Origin: Bacteroidetes bacterium UBA5697
Lineage (GTDB): Bacteria > Bacteroidota > Bacteroidia > B-17B0 > Aurantibacillaceae
Reading direction: 5' to 3'
NCBI GenBank assembly: GCA_002420145.1
Contig: DIHL01000079.1
Span: forward strand, 29,559 to 93,558
Length of the DNA: 64,000 nucleotides
Shown here: in pieces, positions 43,907-51,938 of the stretch
Numbering within the stretch: position 1 is the stretch's first letter
Layout: every line of letters starts with the position of its first letter
The notes under the pieces: model-generated
Databases searched by the model: none
What the model saw: only the letters and a program-made list of their open reading frames with translations
Told to the model about the DNA's origin: nothing
Translations under genes and position numbers: made by a program

Positions 43907-44920
43907 TTAACTCAGGATTTGCTTAAGTGAAGTTATCTGTTCAGGGGTTCCTAAAACAAATAATTTAGAAGCAGGAATTATTCGAGTATCAGCACTTGGA
44001 TTAATAATATACTCTCCCATTGCTGTTTTATATCCTATAATATTTGCCCCCGAACGATTTCTAATTTCTAAGTCTTTTAACGTTTTATTTTTTAATTCAT
44101 CAGGAATTTTATCAAAAGAAATTTCCTCCAAACTAATATTATCTCCACCTTCAGCAGTAATATGATCTATAAACTCCATGACATCTGGTTTCATTACCAG
44201 TGATGCCATGTGTGCGCCACCCACTCTATCGGGCATGATGACATTATTAGCGCCTGCAATTTTTAATTTAGTATCCGAATTATCTTCGCTGGCACGAGAA
44301 ATAATAGTAATATTTTTATTTAAGTTACGAGCTGTTAACACAATAAATAAATTATCGGCATCTACTGGTAAAGTTGTGATAATCGCTTTTGCTCGCATAA
44401 TACCTGCTTTTAATAACACTTCATCTTGAGTGCCATCACCTGTAATAACTAACTCACTAAATTTATGATTTATGGCAGCTGTTAGTGTTGAACTATTTTC
44501 AATAACTACAAATCGTTTATGATGTTTTTTTAATACTTGGGCTGCTTGGCGTCCGTTACGGCCATATCCACAAATAATCACATGGTCAGATATTTTATCT
44601 ATCGTTGCGTTCAATTTTCTATTTTTAAAAAACTCATTAAACTCACCATCAATCACAAACTTAGTAATAGATGAAACAGCATAAGCAAATGTACCAAAAC
44701 TTGTGATAATAAGAAATGCTGTAAAAACTTTTCCTTCAACAGATAAAGGATGAACTTCTTGATAACCAACTGTAGCAACAGTAATTATCGTCATATAAAA
44801 AGCATCAAACCAACTATAATTTTCAATAACGACATATCCAATCGTTCCAACTACCCACAATGAAAATAATATCAATAATGGCGCATAAAAACGATAATAG
44901 GATTTAACAACATTATACAT
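43907..44920 (-). CDS. Two-helix potassium channel with RCK (TrkA-N/TrkA-C) domain
   Basis: A 337-residue channel. Two transmembrane helices (about 14-34 and 65-85) flank a pore loop whose filter reads TVATVGYQE (about 48-55); the usual GYG(D/E) has Gln in the third position. The RCK domain follows, with the Rossmann motif VIICGYGRNGRQAA (about 113-126) and the acidic residue in VVIENS, then a TrkA-C-like domain (about 255-335). Such proteins are ligand-gated K+ channels of the MthK type. The gene starts at GTG (44923) or, preferably, ATG (44920). It lies after PspC on the minus strand with a 66-base gap. Confidence 0.88.
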   Translation of the reverse strand: MYNVVKSYYRFYAPLLILFSLWVVGTIGYVVIENYSWFDAFYMTIITVATVGYQEVHPLSVEGKVFTAFLIITSFGTFAYAVSSITKFVIDGEFNEFFKNRKLNATIDKISDHVIICGYGRNGRQAAQVLKKHHKRFVVIENSSTLTAAINHKFSELVITGDGTQDEVLLKAGIMRAKAIITTLPVDADNLFIVLTARNLNKNITIISRASEDNSDTKLKIAGANNVIMPDRVGGAHMASLVMKPDVMEFIDHITAEGGDNISLEEISFDKIPDELKNKTLKDLEIRNRSGANIIGYKTAMGEYIINPSADTRIIPASKLFVLGTPEQITSLKQILS

Positions 44921-44988
44921 CACAATGCCAAGTTAATAAAAATAAATGAAATCGAAATAAAAGAGAGTGTATTAATGTTTGATAATTA

Positions 44989-45222
44989 TCATAAATCCCA
45001 AACACTTCTGCGGCGGCGATAATTACTAGGCTTAAAACTTTCTTTATGTTCTAAAATAAAAGCCATAATAAAGTAAATAATGATAGGTGAACCAAATGTA
45101 AAAAAAGACAAATAAATAAAGTACATCCGAATATGAGTTGTTCTGATACCAAGTTTTTTACCCCACCATTCGCAAACCCCAAATGCTTTTTGTTCGAACC
45201 AATATCTAATTTTATCTATCAT
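44989..45222 (-). CDS. PspC domain protein
   Basis: A 77-residue membrane protein with the PspC signature: FGVCEWWGKKLGIRTTHIRMYFIY, then a hydrophobic helix (FGSPIIIYFIMAFIL) and a basic tail (KPSNYRRRRSVWDL). PspC proteins take part in envelope stress responses. The frame stays open to a TTG at 45252, but the ATG at 45222 is preferred because a promoter-like TACCTTTG lies directly before it, which would itself be inside the longer frame. Confidence 0.85.
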   Translation of the reverse strand: MIDKIRYWFEQKAFGVCEWWGKKLGIRTTHIRMYFIYLSFFTFGSPIIIYFIMAFILEHKESFKPSNYRRRRSVWDL

Positions 45223-45227
45223 AGTTA

Positions 45228-45235
45228 CAAAGGTA
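45228..45235 (-). promoter_or_regulatory. Bacteroidota -7 box (TACCTTTG) for the PspC gene
   Basis: An exact TAnnTTTG match whose 3' end is five bases from the ATG, the same octamer and nearly the same spacing as at mutL. It would give a leaderless transcript for the PspC gene, possibly continuing into the channel gene. Confidence 0.55.
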
Positions 45236-45256
45236 TAAAATTGTTTCACCAATTTT

Positions 45257-46537
45257 TTATTTCGACGAACTTTTGAGCAAAAACTCTGCCACGTTGCAGT
45301 GAAGACATGCTTTCTTCGAGCAAAGGTTATCCAATAAATAAATCTGTGCTTGACTTTCTAATGCATTTTCAGTTTCAACACCTAGTTTTGTGAACTCCTT
45401 TGTTTTTGTATTTACTTCTGCTGGAAGTTGTGATAACAAATCTAATGCATATTCCACAAAATCAGTATTTGTATTATGCTTTGACATAAAAAACAAATAA
45501 GGCACAATGGTATTAATCACTATATTTTGGAAAGCCGTCTCTCCGATTTTTTTAGAACTCTCTTCAGATTCCACATCAAATTTATAATGCGTATTCCAAT
45601 AAAGATTTGGTTCTACATTAAAAAAAGATTGTAATGATTTTAAATCAGGTTTTTGTTCAATTAAATGATATAAGGATTGCTGCTTATTTAATAAACCAGC
45701 TAATTGTGCCGTTCTTATCGTTGGAAAATTGACAGGACGAGTTTTTGAGAATTTCCAAAGCTCTTTTTTAATTGGTACTAACTGATGTTTATGTTTTAAA
45801 AATTCAAATTCGTTTTGCAATTGTTTAGGGTATTTATCTTCAAACAACTCATCTAACAATCCTGCAACTCCAAATAATAATGCTTCTATTTTAATTGAAT
45901 TATCTGCATATTTTTTGAGAGTTGAGTACGATAATGTTTTAGCAAGTAATTCAAATGCTTCGTTATTGATTTTGAAACCGAAGTTTCTACACAACAAGAG
46001 GTATAATGCATCTTCATGATTGTTCTTACAATACTCAAATAGATGCTCTATGTATTCAGTCTTTTGTTCGATACGTGAAACAGCTAATCTATCTAACCAT
46101 GTTTTCCAATTAATATCAGGAACTGTAGAAATAGATTTCCCACAAGGAATTGTTTGTTTAGATAGTTGAAGTTGATTATATTGTTCCATCAACGAAGACT
46201 TAATGTAGTTTTTTAATTCTAAAACAGAGACATTGAATTTTTCATTTTGTGGTAACTCCTTATCGTGTTCATATACCACATGCAACACTAAATTATCGTA
46301 AGCTTTATCTTGCTGATGATTGTGTTTTAGCCAATCAGATGTTTTGATATGAATTTCAACATTACCAGCTAGTATTATGTCGTTAATTTTAATTTTAGAA
46401 TTAAAAAAATCAGGACCGGAGTCCTGATTATGTTCGCCAATAGAAATGATTTCAATAACTTCTCCTTTAGAGCCTTTAAACTGCGTTTGCCCTAATAACT
46501 TATATTTCCATATGGTATGTAAAAGAGCTTCATTCAT
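45257..46537 (-). CDS. DUF2851 family protein
   Basis: A 426-residue cytoplasmic protein of the bacteroidete family DUF2851. It opens with MNEALLHTIWKYKLLG and contains the conserved GEHNQDSGPDFFNSKIKI (about 33-50), NVEIHIKTSDWLKH, and a C-terminal cysteine cluster in CSKKACLHCNVAEFLL. The DSGPDF and EIHxxxSDW segments look like the active site of a restriction-endonuclease-like fold, which would make it a nuclease of unknown target; this is inference. It lies 12 bases after the DinB gene in a tight minus-strand run. Confidence 0.85.
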   Translation of the reverse strand: MNEALLHTIWKYKLLGQTQFKGSKGEVIEIISIGEHNQDSGPDFFNSKIKINDIILAGNVEIHIKTSDWLKHNHQQDKAYDNLVLHVVYEHDKELPQNEKFNVSVLELKNYIKSSLMEQYNQLQLSKQTIPCGKSISTVPDINWKTWLDRLAVSRIEQKTEYIEHLFEYCKNNHEDALYLLLCRNFGFKINNEAFELLAKTLSYSTLKKYADNSIKIEALLFGVAGLLDELFEDKYPKQLQNEFEFLKHKHQLVPIKKELWKFSKTRPVNFPTIRTAQLAGLLNKQQSLYHLIEQKPDLKSLQSFFNVEPNLYWNTHYKFDVESEESSKKIGETAFQNIVINTIVPYLFFMSKHNTNTDFVEYALDLLSQLPAEVNTKTKEFTKLGVETENALESQAQIYLLDNLCSKKACLHCNVAEFLLKSSSK

Positions 46538-46549
46538 TATATCTAATTA

Positions 46550-47050
46550 TTATTTCCCTTCCAAATCTGCTGTTGTTGCATAAACCGCTGGCAATGGGAC
46601 ATTTAATAATCTTAAATAAACAGTTAATTGCCCTCTGTGATGATATAAATGATTCATACACCAGGTTCTTACAACTTCTGATTTACATTTCGTAAAAAAT
46701 ATAGTTTCACCAGCGCGCATTGTCCAAGGTTTAGAAAATTCATCTTCTGAAACTTCATTCAAAATTTTCTCCGCTTGCAAAATATGTTTATCATGTAAAG
46801 CAACTATGTCTTCTGTTGAATTAAATACTTTAGGTACATGATCTCCTTTTGCAAAATCCAACTCATCATCCATTAAACATTCTTTCCACCATCCTGAAAT
46901 TTCAGCAACGTGTGTTGCTAAACGTAACAAGGTCATTGATTTTTCATGAGGTTTAAAATCCTTTTTATCAAAAGGAAATAATGCCAATAAATTTCTAGTA
47001 GCTTCTGCTTCTTGCTTTACTTCAGCTAATAATAATTGACTAAGTTTCAT
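46550..47050 (-). CDS. DinB family protein (four-helix metal-binding)
   Basis: A 166-residue protein of the DinB/YfiT superfamily. The three histidines that bind the metal are seen in LATHVAEISGWW (about 47-58) and NHLYHHRGQLTVYLR (about 136-150). Family members include thiol-dependent transferases (bacillithiol- or mycothiol-linked), but the substrate is unknown here. Its start lies 2 bases after the stop of the cytochrome gene, suggesting one transcript. Confidence 0.87.
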   Translation of the reverse strand: MKLSQLLLAEVKQEAEATRNLLALFPFDKKDFKPHEKSMTLLRLATHVAEISGWWKECLMDDELDFAKGDHVPKVFNSTEDIVALHDKHILQAEKILNEVSEDEFSKPWTMRAGETIFFTKCKSEVVRTWCMNHLYHHRGQLTVYLRLLNVPLPAVYATTADLEGK

Positions 47051-47052
47051 TA

Positions 47053-47412
47053 TTATTTAGCTTCAGGAGTTTGAGTTGCTTTCATTGCCAAAATATACTT
47101 TGTTAAGGCATCTTTTTGAGCAGCTGTTAATTTTGCTTTAGGCGACATATCATCAATTTCATGTAACCAACTAGCTTCTGAACGTTTGAAAATATTTTTT
47201 TGTCCGTGACAATTTGTGCATGCGCCTGTGTAAATAGAATATCCTTCATTTAATTGTTCAGTCGTTGCATCTGGATATTTAGCTTTGATTGCTGTTAATT
47301 GTGCCTCTCCCGGAATAATACTTGGAGCAGGAGTAGAAGATTTTTTAGACGAGCCACAAGCTGTCATAATGATTGCTGATAAAGCAACTATGGTAATTTT
47401 TGAAATTGTCAT
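47053..47412 (-). CDS. Lipoprotein c-type cytochrome
   Basis: A 119-residue envelope protein. A lipobox (IIMTAC, Cys about 19) predicts a lipid anchor. After a linker rich in S and P there is one haem-binding motif CTNCH (about residues 70-74) with preceding YSIYTGA, and a likely distal ligand methionine in IDDMSPKAKL. It is a small monohaem electron carrier. It lies between the M16 protein and the DinB gene on the minus strand. Confidence 0.88.
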   Translation of the reverse strand: MTISKITIVALSAIIMTACGSSKKSSTPAPSIIPGEAQLTAIKAKYPDATTEQLNEGYSIYTGACTNCHGQKNIFKRSEASWLHEIDDMSPKAKLTAAQKDALTKYILAMKATQTPEAK

Positions 47413-47463
47413 ACGTTTGATTTTTTATGTTTAAAATTAATAAAATATTTAAATTGAAAAGAA

Positions 47464-48813
47464 TTAATTATCCTTTTCGATATCCGAAGCTGAGAATTTT
47501 TTCAACCCATTTATTTTAGCTAATTGTTCTGCAACTTTAGATTCATCGCCAGCAATTACTAACTTATATATATTAGGTGTAAAGTATTTTTTTATAACTT
47601 TTTGAATATCTTCAAGAGTTAATGCATTTAAATCATTAATCAGATTTTTTCTTTTTTCGAAATTATAAATTAATGGATTATATAAAGATGCCAATTCATC
47701 TGGACTTTCCATTCTTTTAATACCAACTACTCTTTTGTAAACAGCTTCTTTAAAAGTATTAGCATCTATTGGATTAGTATTGAAATTAGTTAATGTTTTA
47801 TCAAACAATTCAATGGAATTAAACAATTCGCTACTTCTTACGGAACAAGTTATTGTAAAAATATTAGCATATTTACTAGCTTCTTGAACGCTTCCTATAC
47901 TGTAGGTTTTACCACCTTTTTCTCTAATTTCTTTAAACAATACTTCATTAAATATACTATTGGCAATAGTAAAAGCTAATTGATCTTTATCTGTAACAGC
48001 GGGTGAAATTTTATTCCATTGCAATGCACATTGCGTTGCTCCTACTCTATTTATAAATCCAATTTCTCGTTTTTTAATTAAAGGGAATTCTAAACTAACT
48101 CCATTTGCTCCTCCAAACTCTGATTTCCAAGCCCCATAATATTTTTCGATTATTGGCTTAATCGATGCTAAATCAAAACTTCCACAAATAATTAAATTAG
48201 CGTTTTTAGGCGTGAAGTTAAAATCATAATACTCTTTTATGATAGCAGGCGTTATCTTTTGTAATTGCGTTTTATAAAAATAACGTCCTAATGGATTAGA
48301 TAAACCAAACATAAAATAATCACTAAATACAGATGATAACTCTGCAATATCCATTTTAGTTGGACTATTAAAATCTATATTTTGAGAAATCATTAAATCC
48401 ATTTTTTCTTTAGGAAATGTTGGTGTTAAAACAGCCGCCGACATTAAATCCATTCCTGCATCTAAATCCTTACTCAAAATATTCATTGAGATAGTTGTAT
48501 TATCATTTGAAGAAGACGCCGACAAGCCTGTTCCTAATGCAAAAGACTTATTGGTTTGAGTTTCTAAGTCATACTTTGCATTACCCATCAAAATAGCATT
48601 TGCTACAATATCGCTGTAATTTTGCTGACCAGGAGCTTCGTTTACTTGACCAGTATTTAAAACTAACTTCACATTAATGGCTGGAATATTTCCATACTGT
48701 AATAGATACACTTTTAATCCATTCTTTAAACTAAATGTTTCATATGTGGGTATTACTTGAGCTTTAGAAACTAAAGCAACCAGTAATAAAAAAACAATTC
48801 CAAATTTTCTCAT
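47464..48813 (-). CDS. M16 family protein lacking the zinc-binding motif
   Basis: A 449-residue exported protein with the two-lobed M16 (insulinase/processing peptidase) fold: signal peptide (about 1-19), the first domain from VIPTYETFSLKNGLKVYLL, and the family landmarks YYDFNFTPKNANLIICGSFD and FKEIREKGGKTYSIGS. At the place of the HxxEH zinc motif the sequence runs QQNYSDIVANAILMGN, so the catalytic site is gone. Such members usually act as the inactive half of a heterodimer; no active partner is adjacent. The start at 48813 follows the sigma-54 activator stop by one base, preceded by GAGGAG; a longer frame to 48837 is unlikely. Confidence 0.85.
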   Translation of the reverse strand: MRKFGIVFLLLVALVSKAQVIPTYETFSLKNGLKVYLLQYGNIPAINVKLVLNTGQVNEAPGQQNYSDIVANAILMGNAKYDLETQTNKSFALGTGLSASSSNDNTTISMNILSKDLDAGMDLMSAAVLTPTFPKEKMDLMISQNIDFNSPTKMDIAELSSVFSDYFMFGLSNPLGRYFYKTQLQKITPAIIKEYYDFNFTPKNANLIICGSFDLASIKPIIEKYYGAWKSEFGGANGVSLEFPLIKKREIGFINRVGATQCALQWNKISPAVTDKDQLAFTIANSIFNEVLFKEIREKGGKTYSIGSVQEASKYANIFTITCSVRSSELFNSIELFDKTLTNFNTNPIDANTFKEAVYKRVVGIKRMESPDELASLYNPLIYNFEKRKNLINDLNALTLEDIQKVIKKYFTPNIYKLVIAGDESKVAEQLAKINGLKKFSASDIEKDN

Positions 48814-48814
48814 C

Positions 48815-50071
48815 TTACTCCTCAATTTTATACTCATTAATTTTTCTGTAAAGAGTACGTTCGCTAATTCCTAATTCTTGAGAAGCATATTTTCGTTTCC
48901 CTTTATGTTTTTTCAAAGCTTTTTTAATCATATCAATTTCCTTGTCTTGAAGTGATAAAGATTCTTCCACCACAATTGGTTGATTAAAACCATTTGACGG
49001 TTCTTTTACAATAATAGGATTATGCACTTTTATTTCATTCACACCCGATACAATCGGAAAATTAGATTCGTTATGATACAATCTATCGATAGTTTGCAAA
49101 TCATCTGATGGTAAAGAGCCAAGTGCATTGCCTCCAACCTGAACGATATCATGAACCACTTTTTTAAGATCATTCAAATCTTTCTTCATATCAAACAAGA
49201 CCTTGTATAACAAATCTCGTTCGTTCATATCAGAAGTTGATGATGTATTACCGAAACTTGCATTAGCAATTGCTGGCAATGTGTTTGTGTTATAATTTGG
49301 AAGGTATTGTAAAATGCTTTCTAAAGAAATTTCTCTCTCTTTTTCGATAATAGAAATTTGTTCGGTGATATTTTTAAGTTGACGAATATTTCCAGGCCAA
49401 TAATAATTTACTAAAGCATGCTCTGCATCAGGCGTTAACTTTACCGCAGGCATTCTGTACTTGGTTGCAAAATCGCTAGCAAATTTCCTAAACAATAAAT
49501 ATATATCGTCTTTACGTTCGCGTAATGGCGGTAAATTAATTGGAACTGTATTTAAACGATAATATAAATCTTCTCTGAATTTACCTTTCTCAATGGCTAC
49601 ATTAAAATTAATATTAGTAGCAGCAACCACACGCACATTTGTTTTTTGAACTTTACTACTACCTACTCTAATGTATTCTCCTGTCTCTAAAACACGCAAT
49701 AAACGAGCTTGAGTTGTTAGTGGCAACTCACCTACTTCATCTAAAAAAATAGTTCCACCATCAGCCACTTCAAAATATCCTTTACGAGCTTCATGAGCAC
49801 CTGTAAACGAACCTTTTTCGTGACCAAATAATTCACTATCAATGGTTCCTTCGGGAATAGCTCCACAGTTTACAGCAATGTATTGTCCATGTTTACGAGA
49901 ACTATTTTGATGTATAATTTGCGGAAACACTTCTTTACCAGTTCCACTTTCTCCGTTAATTAACACGTTCAAATCGGTTGGAGCAACTTGACGCGCAATA
50001 TCAATTGCTCTTTCTAGTAATGGGTTGTTTCCCATTATTCCGAAGCGTTGTTTTATATCTTGTAATGTCAT
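48815..50071 (-). CDS. Sigma-54-dependent transcriptional activator (AAA+ and Fis HTH, no receiver domain)
   Basis: A 418-residue bacterial enhancer-binding protein. The AAA+ domain starts almost at the N-terminus: Walker A GESGTGKE (40-47), the sigma-54-contacting loop GSFTGA (87-92) and Walker B FLDEVGE (109-115), with the sensor region FREDLYYRL. A variable linker (about 250-365) leads to a Fis-type helix-turn-helix (KYASQELGISERTLYRKI). With no receiver or sensor domain it is probably controlled by level or by a partner. It lies downstream of miaB, a neighbourhood I recall as common in Bacteroidota, and overlaps the M16 leader region. Confidence 0.92.
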   Translation of the reverse strand: MTLQDIKQRFGIMGNNPLLERAIDIARQVAPTDLNVLINGESGTGKEVFPQIIHQNSSRKHGQYIAVNCGAIPEGTIDSELFGHEKGSFTGAHEARKGYFEVADGGTIFLDEVGELPLTTQARLLRVLETGEYIRVGSSKVQKTNVRVVAATNINFNVAIEKGKFREDLYYRLNTVPINLPPLRERKDDIYLLFRKFASDFATKYRMPAVKLTPDAEHALVNYYWPGNIRQLKNITEQISIIEKEREISLESILQYLPNYNTNTLPAIANASFGNTSSTSDMNERDLLYKVLFDMKKDLNDLKKVVHDIVQVGGNALGSLPSDDLQTIDRLYHNESNFPIVSGVNEIKVHNPIIVKEPSNGFNQPIVVEESLSLQDKEIDMIKKALKKHKGKRKYASQELGISERTLYRKINEYKIEE

Positions 50072-50157
50072 AATTCTTGACTTAAAAGACTGTTTGACTA
50101 CAGAGAGCCAAGACAGTTTTATTTTTCATTTATTATCTTATCTCTAAAATTTATTTT

Positions 50158-50184
50158 CGGTTCTCGACTACGCTCGAACTGACA
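50158..50184. repeat. Single REP-like unit downstream of miaB
   Basis: GGTTCTCGACTACGCTCGAACTGACAT is the same kind of unit as in the 7.7-7.9 kb cluster (TTCGA...TCGAA core followed by (G/C)TGACA). It lies in the 129-base gap between miaB and the sigma-54 activator gene. Confidence 0.6.
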
Positions 50185-50200
50185 TTAAACTTCAATTTAA

Positions 50201-51625
50201 TTACACACACTCACCGATGAGCGTACCACTCGTACAGCTTGTCACCAATACATTCACATAATCTCCTTTTTTTAAATTTCCTTTTGGAAAAACACAAACT
50301 GTGTTTTGTGAATTTCTTCCACTCATCATATCAGCAGATTTTTTAGAAACGTTTTCTACTAATACTTTGTAAACTTTACCAACTCCTTCTTTCGTTCTAA
50401 TTTCACTATGTCTGCGTTGTGCATCAACAATTTCTGTTAAACGACGGCTTTTCACTTCAGCTGGAACATCATCTTCATATTTACGTTCTGCTAATGTTTT
50501 AGGGCGTTCGCTGTAACTAAACATATAAGCAAATTCATATTTCACTTCTTCCATTAAGGATAAAGTATCCTGATGTTGCTCTTCTGTTTCTCCACAAAAA
50601 CCTGTAATAATATCGGCACTAATAGCCGCATCTGGCATTATACGACGAATGGCTGCGATTCTATCTAAATACCATTCGCGAGTATAACCACGATTCATTT
50701 TTTCTAACACATCACTGTTTCCACTTTGTACTGGTAAGTGAACATACTTACAAATGTTTTCATACTTCGCCATCATATGTAACACATCATCACCCATATC
50801 TTTTGGATGTGACGTTGAATAACGTACGCGTAAATCAGGATGGATTAAAGCTACCATTTCCAATAACTCAGCAAAGGTGGTTGAATTTTCTTTTTGTTCT
50901 TCTGTTAAGGTTTCTTTCTTTAAACCGCCTCCGCTCCATAAGTAAGAGTTAACATTTTGGCCTAATAACGTTACTTCTCTGTAGCCTTTATCAAATGCCT
51001 CTTTACATTCACGAACGATCGTTTCTGGTTCACGACTTCTTTCTCTTCCTCTAGTAAATGGGACTACACAAAAACTACACATATTGTCGCAACCACGCAT
51101 AATACTTACAAATGCGCTTACACCATTATGATCTAAGCGAACAGGAGAAATATCAGCATAAGTTTCTTCTTTACTTAAAATCACATTTATAGCTTGTTGT
51201 CCACCTTCTGCTACAGCAATTAAATTTGGTAAATCTCGGTAAGCATCTGGACCAACAACCATATCTACCAATTTTTCTTGCTCTAAAAACTGATGTTTTA
51301 ATCGTTCGGCCATGCAGCCTAACACTCCGATTAATAAATTCTTATTAGTCTTTTTAACTTTTTTGTAATCGTACAATCGCTGACGAACACGAGATTCGGC
51401 ATTTTCGCGAATAGCACAGGTATTTACAAATATTAAATCAGCCTCTTTATAATCCGCTGTAGTCGTATATCCTTTATCAATCAAAATGGAAGCAACGATT
51501 TCGCTATCTGCAAAATTCATTTGGCAACCGTAGCTCTCCAAAAACATCTTTTTTCCACCTTTATTTTCGGTTTCCCTAACTAATGCTTCTCCTTGTTTTG
51601 ATTCGTCAATTATTTTGTTCTCCAT
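50201..51625 (-). CDS. miaB: tRNA-2-methylthio-N6-isopentenyladenosine methylthiotransferase MiaB
   Basis: A 474-residue radical-SAM enzyme that adds the methylthio group to i6A37 of UNN-decoding tRNAs. The N-terminal UPF0004 domain ([17 protein letters not shown]) holds the three cysteines of the auxiliary cluster. The radical SAM motif is [17 protein letters not shown] (about residues 176-192), and a TRAM domain ends the protein. The frame is open to 51667, but the ATG at 51625 is preferred because a TATCTTTG promoter box lies within the extension. Confidence 0.95.
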   Translation of the reverse strand: MENKIIDESKQGEALVRETENKGGKKMFLESYGCQMNFADSEIVASILIDKGYTTTADYKEADLIFVNTCAIRENAESRVRQRLYDYKKVKKTNKNLLIGVLGCMAERLKHQFLEQEKLVDMVVGPDAYRDLPNLIAVAEGGQQAINVILSKEETYADISPVRLDHNGVSAFVSIMRGCDNMCSFCVVPFTRGRERSREPETIVRECKEAFDKGYREVTLLGQNVNSYLWSGGGLKKETLTEEQKENSTTFAELLEMVALIHPDLRVRYSTSHPKDMGDDVLHMMAKYENICKYVHLPVQSGNSDVLEKMNRGYTREWYLDRIAAIRRIMPDAAISADIITGFCGETEEQHQDTLSLMEEVKYEFAYMFSYSERPKTLAERKYEDDVPAEVKSRRLTEIVDAQRRHSEIRTKEGVGKVYKVLVENVSKKSADMMSGRNSQNTVCVFPKGNLKKGDYVNVLVTSCTSGTLIGECV

Positions 51626-51642
51626 GTATATCAATAAAAATG

Positions 51643-51650
51643 CAAAGATA
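51643..51650 (-). promoter_or_regulatory. Bacteroidota -7 box (TATCTTTG) for miaB
   Basis: An exact TAnnTTTG match 17 bases before the chosen ATG. It supports the 51625 start over the longer frame. Confidence 0.6.
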
Positions 51651-51826
51651 AGGCTTTGTTCTGACAAATTGACACGTTAACCATTTTTCACAATCTAAAA
51701 TTGATATTTTTTTGAACTATTTTAAAAAACTAAAAATCAAATAGTTACACATAAAAAATCAAGCATTAAACAACAAAAAAGCGACTTCCAAAAAATAAAA
51801 ATTAGGTTTATTCGAATTAAATTTTT

Positions 51827-51834
51827 TTCCTTTG
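51827..51834 (+). promoter_or_regulatory. Probable -7 box (TTCCTTTG) for topA
   Basis: Seven of eight bases match TAnnTTTG, about 105 bases before the topA ATG, implying a long leader that ends in a TATATATATA stretch directly before the start codon. Confidence 0.4.
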
Positions 51835-51938
51835 CAAACTTTTAAAGCAAACCAATCTCGATTTTTTTGGCTTAAAAACCACAAAATTTGTCAAGTTTTA
51901 GCTTTAAAACGCGAACTTTTTAATACATATATATATAC

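Noticed and set aside
51917..51938. TATATATATA stretch before topA as a phase-variation repeat
   Set aside because: It is short, outside the reading frame and common in AT-rich leaders; there is no evidence for switching.
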